Assembly (NCBI GenBank): GCA_023487645.1
Contig: JAMDBX010000073.1
Location: 1-9,774 of the forward strand
Direction of reading: 5' to 3'
DNA: 9,774 bases
Source: Patescibacteria group bacterium
GTDB taxonomy: Bacteria; Patescibacteria; Microgenomatia; Daviesbacterales; UBA10151
The translations under genes were made by a program, and so were the position numbers. Every line of letters begins with the position of its first letter. The first letter of the stretch is position 1. Positions 5,151 to 9,774 of the stretch are shown here, one piece after another. Under the pieces are notes generated by a model, which had not been told where the DNA came from, did not search any database, and saw only the letters and a program-made list of their open reading frames with translations.

Positions 5151-6182
5151 TTAATCTTTGCCAATCACTACCTCAATATCGGCTTTATCCGAAGCCTTAA
5201 GGTTGGCAGAGGAGGTTGCTGTAAGATCGGGTTTTAAATCAGAGATCATCGCCTTCGCCAGATCCTGGCCATCGCTTTTGACCCTGACTAAAGTGTGCAG
5301 CGTGGCCTGGTCGGTGGCATTGCCGGTTTTAAGAATCTGCCAGCCTAGTCCTTTTAGCTCATCAGCCAGCTTGGATGCAGCTCCGGTCTTGGTCGTCCCG
5401 TTTAATAACCTGACTTGATATTGGCTGCGGTCTATAGCCACCGGTGTCGGGGTTGGTGTCGGGGTTGGCGTAGATACCGGAGTGGGGGTCGGCTGGGCAG
5501 AGGAGATTGAGAAATTGGCCAATTTGGTAGAAATTTTTTCCCGAAAATGAATGACTCCTCCAAAGGCCACAAAAATCAAAATTACAGGTAAAACCAGCCA
5601 CCGCTTTGAGGAAGAGCCGGAACTTCCCCGGGGATAAAAGGGTGTCTGGTCCGATCCTCCAAGGGAACGGAGTGACTCGGCATTATGGTTTTTTTCAAAA
5701 ATATCCTCCCCTTGCCCTTCGCTATTTTCCAGCTCATCCAGAGCTTTCTCAACCCGGGGCGAGACATTTTTGGAGGTCATAAAATTTTCCACCCTCATCC
5801 CAAGCTCACTCTGGGCATATTCTAAAATAGCCGTAATATTGTCTTCTAAATTTGCAATACTGGATTCAGTCCTGCCCCAGGCATGGCCGTCCTTGGCCAA
5901 AATTAATTCCAACTCATCCCCGTTACGGCTGCCTTCCTCATGTTTTGGCTGGTCAATAAGAATAACCGGCTCGCGCACCGGATATTCGGAGGCGGTAATT
6001 TCTGCTTGGGGCAAACGGTGGGGGCTTTTACCACTGTCACGATGATAGGCCCAATGTTGAATATAGTGCCCATCCAAAGGCTGGCTGCCGATTATCAGCT
6101 CACCCTCATCCTGGGGCCAGATAGGTTCTTCATTTCCCTTAACCACCTGAAGGTAATATTCACTCTGGGCAGTTTTGTTCAT
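5151..6182 (-). CDS. Membrane-anchored LytR_C-domain protein
   Basis: Starting at ATG 6182 the protein has 343 residues. A long acidic N-terminal part (1-190) of unknown fold is followed by one membrane helix (about 195-212). A Pro-Thr linker (PTPTPVSTPTPTPTPTPV, 231-248) leads to a C-terminal LytR_C-type domain (about 254-341; YQVRLLNGTTKTGAASKLAD...). In LytR-CpsA-Psr proteins this domain follows the catalytic LCP domain. Here no LCP domain is present, so a role in attaching wall polymers is not supported, and the C-terminal domain may only bind envelope components outside the membrane. With no N-terminal signal the N-part should be cytoplasmic. A GTG start at 6293 would add 37 residues but is disfavoured, because a promoter sits 7 bases before ATG 6182. 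Confidence 0.82.
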   Translation of the reverse strand: MNKTAQSEYYLQVVKGNEEPIWPQDEGELIIGSQPLDGHYIQHWAYHRDSGKSPHRLPQAEITASEYPVREPVILIDQPKHEEGSRNGDELELILAKDGHAWGRTESSIANLEDNITAILEYAQSELGMRVENFMTSKNVSPRVEKALDELENSEGQGEDIFEKNHNAESLRSLGGSDQTPFYPRGSSGSSSKRWLVLPVILIFVAFGGVIHFREKISTKLANFSISSAQPTPTPVSTPTPTPTPTPVAIDRSQYQVRLLNGTTKTGAASKLADELKGLGWQILKTGNATDQATLHTLVRVKSDGQDLAKAMISDLKPDLTATSSANLKASDKADIEVVIGKD

Positions 6183-6189
6183 CTTTTTT

Positions 6190-6218
6190 AGTTTAACGAT
6201 TGTTAACAAAAGTGGCAA
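6190..6218 (-). promoter_or_regulatory. Promoter of the LytR_C gene with palindrome in spacer
   Basis: The minus strand reads TTGCCA (6213-6218), 17 bases, TAAACT (6190-6195). The ATG lies 7 bases below, so the mRNA would be leaderless. The spacer contains the perfect 10-bp palindrome TTGTTAACAA (6200-6209), a possible operator. Confidence 0.5.
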
Positions 6219-6285
6219 GGTAGAAAATTGAGGCTGATATTTGATACCCGAAAATAAACCCGAAGAAAAAACCGAAACCAGATAG

Positions 6286-6305
6286 TTATCCACAACTTAT
6301 CCACG
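6286..6305 (+). promoter_or_regulatory. Tandem DnaA-box-like sites
   Basis: The plus strand holds TTATCCACA at 6286-6294 and TTATCCACG at 6297-6305, same orientation, 11 bases apart (one helical turn). They lie in the spacer between the cupin and LytR_C genes, about 70 bases above the LytR_C promoter. No dnaA or dnaN gene is nearby, so regulation by DnaA is as plausible as an origin function. Confidence 0.45.
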
Positions 6306-6350
6306 AAAATATGAAACATTGAAAAATTTCGGATAGATTAATTAAAGGGA

Positions 6351-6722
6351 TTAATAACCTGCGTGGTCGGCTTCTTCTTTGGTTTTATGGACAGTGCCTG
6401 CAGGATGATGCGGAGGTGAATAAGTGGTGATAATTTTTAAGTCTTCCATGCCGGTATTGATAAAATTATGCTTGGTTCCGGCCCTAACTAAAACTATATC
6501 CCCTTCCCGGTAAGGGCTTTTTTCATCATTTAAAACTACCTCTCCCTCACCTTCTACTAAATAAAGTACCTGGTCGGAATCCGGGTGGACCTCTTCACCA
6601 ATCTCTCCTTTAGGAGGAATACTCATAATCACAATCTGGGTATGTTCGCCGGTTTCCAAAACCTGGCGGAAATAAGTGTTCTCTTTAGCTTTTTCTTTAA
6701 TGTCTTGGATTAATCCAACCAT
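6351..6722 (-). CDS. Small single-domain cupin protein
   Basis: The 123-residue protein is a single cupin beta-barrel. Motif 1 is around residues 40-60 (EEVHPDSDQVLYLVEGEGEV) and motif 2 around 74-89 (GDIVLVRAGTKHNFIN). His46 and His85 are likely metal ligands; the second His of the classical HxH is replaced by Asp48. The tail SPPHHPAGTVHKTKEEA is typical of a widespread family of stand-alone bacterial cupins related to sugar-isomerase and dioxygenase cupins, but the reaction is unknown. It has no signal or membrane segment, so it is cytoplasmic. It is a single-gene unit divergent from the pilin gene, with a TATAAT box at 6744-6749 and no evident Shine-Dalgarno. Confidence 0.88.
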   Translation of the reverse strand: MVGLIQDIKEKAKENTYFRQVLETGEHTQIVIMSIPPKGEIGEEVHPDSDQVLYLVEGEGEVVLNDEKSPYREGDIVLVRAGTKHNFINTGMEDLKIITTYSPPHHPAGTVHKTKEEADHAGY

Positions 6723-6743
6723 AATTTTACTTTAGACTTTTTT

Positions 6744-6749
6744 ATTATA
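6744..6749 (-). promoter_or_regulatory. -10 box of the cupin gene
   Basis: The minus strand has a consensus TATAAT 21 bases before ATG 6722, giving a leader of about 15 bases. No good -35 hexamer is visible; the closest candidate, CTGATT at 6766-6771, is weak. Confidence 0.5.
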
Positions 6750-6790
6750 CACCAATCATTTGAATAATCAGTAATGGATATTACTCCCCC

Positions 6791-6819
6791 TTGCAAACTT
6801 CCTTGATAAAAACTATCTT
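6791..6819 (+). promoter_or_regulatory. Possible promoter of the pilin-lectin gene
   Basis: TTGCAA (6791-6796), 17 bases, TATCTT (6814-6819); each hexamer matches consensus at four of six positions. The GTG at 6830 lies 10 bases downstream, again implying a nearly leaderless mRNA. This agrees with other promoters in the window but is weak on its own. Confidence 0.35.
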
Positions 6820-6829
6820 AAAAGAAGAG

Positions 6830-8149
6830 GTGAAAAAAAGATCTTCAGCTTCTAGGTTTTTACAAAGCAAAAAGGTAAACTCGGAGGGTTTTACTTTAAT
6901 AAGCAAAACTTGTAAGGGTTTCACCCTTTTTTCGCGAAGCGAAAGAGCGTTCACGCTCATTGAACTTTTGATTGTCATTGTAATTATTACAATCTTAGCA
7001 GTCATCGGAATGCTGGCATATAACGGACTTCAAGGCCAAGCCAAGGATACTAAAAGAAAAGCTGATGTTGGAGCCATTGCTAAAGCTTATGAAACTAATT
7101 ATTCCAAAGGAGTTTATCCGACTTTAGCTCCCACAAATTTTACCTCCGGCCAAGTTCCCAAGACTCCTGAAGGAAAAGATTACCCTTGTTTGGTAGGTCC
7201 AAGCTCTAATTGTACAGTCCAATCCCAGACCAAGTTTGCAACCTGTGTAGCTTTAGGCAACCAAGGAAGTGGTACCTGTTATGCTCCCTCAGATACTTGC
7301 TATTGTCAATCTTCATCCCTGGGAACAACTAATACCTCAGGTGGAGGTAGCAGTGGGGGCAGTGGTGGTAGTGGCAGTACCGGAGGAGGAAGTAGTAACC
7401 CTTCCTGTGACCCTTATGGGATCTTGAACTCACAGCTTGTAGGTTATTGGAAATTTAATGAAAATTCCTGGAATGGAACTTCTGGTGAGGTTAAAGATTC
7501 TTCAGGGAATGGGAATAACGGTACAGCTATTTGTTATGGTACGGGCTGTGTGAAACCTCAGGCTGTCCCGGGAAAATTTGGTAATGCTGCTAATTTTGCT
7601 TATAACGAGAATTGGAACACTACTGCCATCGATTTTGGGACAACTAACAGCGCTCTCAATCAGCTCACCGACTTGACTTATAGCACTTGGCTAAAATTTA
7701 GCCAGTTTGATGATTGGGATAACAGCATTATACTGGCTAGATATAATCCTAGTATCCCATATGATAAGATATACTTTAACATTGGATCTTACTCGGGAAA
7801 TCCATCCAGTACTATTTTAAACCCTACTGATCTTTCGAAAAGTATATGGTCTGTAGCTGATGATCAAAAATCAGTCTTAACCCTAAACCAATGGTACCTG
7901 GTAACAATGACTTATAGTGGTTCAACAGACAGAAAAATGAGACTTTATATTAATGGGAATGAAGTGTATTACAGTCAACAAGACACAGCTCCTAGTACTA
8001 CTGTGCTAGATTACACTGCCATGTATATGGGAGGAAATTCCTATGTTAACGGCAAATATTTATCAGATGACTTTCGGATTTATAACCGGGTACTATCCCC
8101 AAGTGAAATCCAGTTGATGTACAACGCCGGACAGGGTTGTGTACAGTAA
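6830..8149 (+). CDS. Type IV pilin-like protein with C-terminal LamG lectin domain
   Basis: From GTG 6830 the product has 439 residues. A prepilin signal ERAFTLIELLIVIV lies at about 38-51, with cleavage expected after Ala40, Phe as +1 and the conserved Glu at +5. A hydrophobic helix continues to about residue 63. A pilin head with six Cys follows (about 64-165), then a Gly/Ser linker (about 170-189) and a LamG-like concanavalin fold (about 203-434). That fold is recognisable from LVGYWKFNEN, DSSGNGNNGTA, GKFGNAANF and DDFRIYNRVLS. It should be displayed on a pilus or pseudopilus and bind carbohydrate or another surface ligand; the ligand is unknown. The leader is unusually long and repeats the FTL motif (GFTLI, GFTLF, AFTLI). 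An alternative TTG start at 6791 lies in the putative -35 box. The gene ends one base from the convergent radA stop. Confidence 0.85.
   Translation: MKKRSSASRFLQSKKVNSEGFTLISKTCKGFTLFSRSERAFTLIELLIVIVIITILAVIGMLAYNGLQGQAKDTKRKADVGAIAKAYETNYSKGVYPTLAPTNFTSGQVPKTPEGKDYPCLVGPSSNCTVQSQTKFATCVALGNQGSGTCYAPSDTCYCQSSSLGTTNTSGGGSSGGSGGSGSTGGGSSNPSCDPYGILNSQLVGYWKFNENSWNGTSGEVKDSSGNGNNGTAICYGTGCVKPQAVPGKFGNAANFAYNENWNTTAIDFGTTNSALNQLTDLTYSTWLKFSQFDDWDNSIILARYNPSIPYDKIYFNIGSYSGNPSSTILNPTDLSKSIWSVADDQKSVLTLNQWYLVTMTYSGSTDRKMRLYINGNEVYYSQQDTAPSTTVLDYTAMYMGGNSYVNGKYLSDDFRIYNRVLSPSEIQLMYNAGQGCVQ
6914..6958 (+). repeat. Three back-to-back small palindromes in the pilin leader
   Basis: Three stem-loops follow each other with almost no gap: AAGGGT/ACCCTT (6914-6928), TTTCGC/GCGAAA (6930-6944) and GAGCG/CGCTC (6945-6958). 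They encode the stretch KGFTLFSRSERAFTL just before and at the prepilin cleavage site. They may be an inserted repeat or a structured mRNA element. Confidence 0.5.
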
Positions 8150-8150
8150 C

Positions 8151-9584
8151 CTATCTTAAGGCAATTTTTAAAGCTTCAGATAATGATTTAGTGTTTCCGC
8201 AGGAGATAACCTGAGTAAAACCTAGCTTTTTAGCTTCTGCAACCCGCTTGTTTATCTGCCGAATCGAACGCAGCTCCCCCAAAAGCCCAACCTCCCCAAC
8301 AAAAGCAGTTTTGGGGGTGATGTTTTGATTTTTAAAAGAGGAGATGATCGCCAGGCAAATTGCCAAATCTACCGCCGGCTCCACCAGCCGCATCCCCCCG
8401 GTCACGTTAACAAAAACATCCTGGTCAAAAAGCGGCAAACCCAACCTTTTACTTAAAACCGCCACCAAAAGCTGCAGCCGGTTGTTATCTATCCCTGATC
8501 CGGTCCTTCGGGGAACAGGCAAGGAAGTTTTGGTGACCAAAGCTTGAATCTCCACTAAAATCGGACGGAGTCCGGTCATGGTAATGGCTACTGCCGAGCC
8601 CGGGGCTTCTATTTTCTCCCGTAAAAAAACTTCCGAAGGATTTTTTACCTCAACCATCCCCGTCTCCTCCATCTGGAAAATTCCCACCTCATCCGTTGGC
8701 CCAAAGCGGTTTTTCGTTGCCCGCAGGATCCGGAAATTGGAGGTATTTTCCCCTTCCAGAGAAAGCACCACATCCACCAAATGCTCCAAAGTTTTTGGGC
8801 CGGCTACTGTACCTTCTTTGGTAACATGACCCACAATAAATACCGGAATGTGCAAATCCTTGGCCACACGTTGTAACCTATGGGCACACTCCCGCACCTG
8901 ACCCACGGAACCTGCCACCGAAGTTAGATCCTCTGTTTCCAGTGTTTGGATGGAGTCTACAATCACCAAAGAGGGTTTTTGTTCCCGAATAGCTTCGACA
9001 ATATTATCAACATCGATTTCGTTTAGAACAGCCAAATCCGCTCCGCTTTTAATCCTATCCACCCGAATTTTAATTTGCTGGGCTGATTCCTCCCCGGCCA
9101 CATAAAGAACTTTTCCATTGTCATCCCGATCCTGAGCTTGTCGAAGGAGAAGGATCTCTGACTTTATGTCGGATTCTTTGCTCGCATTCGCCGGAGATTC
9201 TTCACTTCGCTTTGCTTCGTTCGGAATGACAGGAGTATTTGTATTTAGTGCTAACTGTGTCAAAAGCGTTGATTTGCCCACTCCGGGATCCCCGGAGACT
9301 AAAACCACCGAGCCTAATACAATTCCCCCTCCCAACACCCGGTCAAATTCCTCTAAATTTGTACTTAACCTTTGATAATCTTCCTTTTCAATATGGGCTA
9401 AATTTATAACCTTGGGTAACTCTGTTACTCTACCATTTTTTTGAGTTTTGAGTTTTGAGTTTTGAGTTTCTTCTACCGTTTCTACTAAAGAATTCCAGGT
9501 CCCGCACTCCGGGCACCTTCCCAGGTATTGAAAAGAATGGAAACCACACTGCTGACAAATATAAGAAGAAGTAAATTTGGCCAT
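8151..9584 (-). CDS. radA: DNA repair protein RadA, with in-frame repeat insertions
   Basis: RadA (Sms) is a RecA-like ATPase that helps branch migration during recombinational repair. The 477-residue product has an N-terminal zinc finger (Cys10, 13, 24, 27) and Walker A GDPGVGKST (98-106). Walker B LVIVDSIQT follows, then the RadA-specific KNRFG (291-295) and a C-terminal Lon-protease-like domain (about 340-477). It is longer than most RadA proteins (about 450-460) because of two in-frame insertions. One is NSKLKTQ-type repeat residues at 41-50. The other is about 42 residues at 116-157, between the Walker A helix and the strand KVLYVAGEES. Neither removes a conserved motif, so activity is probably retained. 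ATG 9584 is preferred over an upstream frame to 9689, because the zinc finger begins right after it and a TATAAT box lies 10 bases before it. Confidence 0.95.
   Translation of the reverse strand: MAKFTSSYICQQCGFHSFQYLGRCPECGTWNSLVETVEETQNSKLKTQKNGRVTELPKVINLAHIEKEDYQRLSTNLEEFDRVLGGGIVLGSVVLVSGDPGVGKSTLLTQLALNTNTPVIPNEAKRSEESPANASKESDIKSEILLLRQAQDRDDNGKVLYVAGEESAQQIKIRVDRIKSGADLAVLNEIDVDNIVEAIREQKPSLVIVDSIQTLETEDLTSVAGSVGQVRECAHRLQRVAKDLHIPVFIVGHVTKEGTVAGPKTLEHLVDVVLSLEGENTSNFRILRATKNRFGPTDEVGIFQMEETGMVEVKNPSEVFLREKIEAPGSAVAITMTGLRPILVEIQALVTKTSLPVPRRTGSGIDNNRLQLLVAVLSKRLGLPLFDQDVFVNVTGGMRLVEPAVDLAICLAIISSFKNQNITPKTAFVGEVGLLGELRSIRQINKRVAEAKKLGFTQVISCGNTKSLSEALKIALR
9117..9242 (-). repeat. In-frame palindromic repeat insertion in radA
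   Basis: About 126 bases absent from typical radA encode the added residues 116-157. Two parts are visible. One (about 9128-9157) is palindromic with GATCCT/AGGATC ends and contains CCTGAGCTTGTCGAAGG. The other (about 9183-9232) runs from CATTCG to CGGAATG around a TTCGCTTTGCTTCG core. Both resemble dispersed palindromic repeats usually seen between genes. The total length is a multiple of three and contains no stop in the radA frame. Confidence 0.65.
9439..9469 (-). repeat. Heptanucleotide tandem repeat in radA
   Basis: Four copies of TTTTGAG plus TTT (plus strand) encode the NSKLKTQ-type peptide between the zinc finger and the ATPase domain. Seven is not a multiple of three, so gain or loss of one unit would shift the radA frame. 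Confidence 0.75.
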
Positions 9585-9594
9585 AACTTTGACA

Positions 9595-9623
9595 ATTATA
9601 CCAGGAAGCGAAGAGCATTTCAG
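9595..9623 (-). promoter_or_regulatory. Promoter of radA
   Basis: The minus strand reads CTGAAA (9618-9623), 17 bases, TATAAT (9595-9600). ATG 9584 lies 10 bases below the -10 box, so about 3-4 bases of leader are expected and there is no Shine-Dalgarno. Confidence 0.6.
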
Positions 9624-9655
9624 ATAATTTTGGCAGGATAAATTATCGTAAAATA

Positions 9656-9677
9656 CCCTGCGGCAGAGACCGCAGGG
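9656..9677 (-). terminator. Terminator of the gene entering from the right
   Basis: CCCTGCGG (9656-9663) and CCGCAGGG (9670-9677) form a perfect 8-bp GC-rich stem with a 6-base loop. On the minus strand it begins 8 bases past the stop codon at 9686-9688 and is followed by the T-rich TATTTTA. Confidence 0.65.
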
Positions 9678-9685
9678 CGTTAGAG

Positions 9686-9774
9686 TCAAAGCTCAAACAA
9701 TTTCAGTTGTGCTAGATCCTCAACTCTTCCCTGATCTTTGATATATTTTTCAATCACTGCTTTGTTGCCTTTCC
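9686..9774 (-). CDS. C-terminal end of an unidentified protein (runs off right edge)
   Basis: The last 28 codons of a minus-strand gene end with TGA at 9686-9688; the product ends GRVEDLAQLKLFEL. A GC-rich terminator follows directly, which supports a true gene end. The stretch VIEKYIKDQGRVEDL faintly resembles the C-terminal tail of 2-oxoacid:ferredoxin oxidoreductase beta subunits (EYLK-QGRF-HL pattern), but 28 residues are too few to name it. Confidence 0.55.
   Translation of the reverse strand, partial: KGNKAVIEKYIKDQGRVEDLAQLKLFEL

Noticed and set aside
5443..5505. Tandem GT/CG-rich repeat in the LytR_C gene
   Set aside because: It simply encodes the Pro-Thr linker between membrane helix and C-terminal domain, a common low-complexity stalk.
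6183..6293. 37-residue upstream extension of the LytR_C protein from GTG 6293
   Set aside because: It runs through a promoter whose -10 box is 7 bases before ATG 6182, and through the DnaA-box pair; the added residues show no domain.
6286..6305. Replication origin
   Set aside because: Only two boxes, no AT-rich unwinding element next to them and no dnaA or dnaN nearby; reported only as DnaA-box-like sites.
9585..9689. 35-residue upstream extension of RadA
   Set aside because: It crosses the radA promoter and the terminator of the upstream gene; RadA normally begins just before its zinc finger, as ATG 9584 does.

Overview
The window reads as ordinary bacterial chromosome of moderate G+C. Its gene content (a YacL-like PIN-TRAM protein, a stand-alone LytR_C-domain membrane protein, a pilin fused to a LamG lectin domain, RadA), small membrane proteins of unknown family and frequent lack of Shine-Dalgarno sites suggest a Patescibacteria/CPR bacterium, perhaps of the Microgenomates type. 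That assignment is inference; no rRNA or other phylogenetic marker is present.

Layout. 1-533 (minus): 5' part of a gene for a predicted Tat-exported lipoprotein that runs off the left edge, with a near-consensus promoter at 545-573. The first 25 bases of the window recur exactly, in inverted orientation, at 649-673, so this promoter and the visible gene lie between inverted repeats. 534-1089 is gene-free but packed with hairpins, a direct repeat around a palindromic element, and two terminator-like hairpins. 1090-1221 (minus) is a probable 43-codon gene bracketed by a promoter and a bidirectional terminator. 1222-1413 is AT-rich with one DnaA-box-like site.

1414-5087 (minus) is a compact signalling operon. 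In transcription order it holds a single-domain response regulator, a 91-residue unknown protein, a 104-residue three-helix membrane protein, a GAF-PAS histidine kinase and a PIN-TRAM membrane protein. The first four genes are separated by 1, 1 and 13 bases. Just upstream, 5151-6182 (minus) encodes a membrane-anchored LytR_C-domain protein with its own promoter. A pair of DnaA-box-like sites lies upstream of that gene. 6351-6722 (minus) is a small cupin. Divergent from it, 6830-8149 (plus) is a type IV pilin-like protein with a C-terminal LamG lectin domain. It ends one base from the 3' end of radA (8151-9584, minus). 9686-9774 (minus) is the last 28 codons of another gene, followed by a terminator.

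Together the genes point to envelope sensing and surface display (kinase/regulator operon, LytR_C protein, lectin-pilin, lipoprotein) next to a DNA repair gene. Three themes recur. Several transcription units have a -10 box only 7-11 bases before the start codon, so their mRNAs should be nearly leaderless. Short palindromic repeats occur in intergenic DNA and also in frame inside radA and the pilin leader. Two neighbouring terminator hairpins share an 11-base loop that would be complementary between the convergent transcripts they end.
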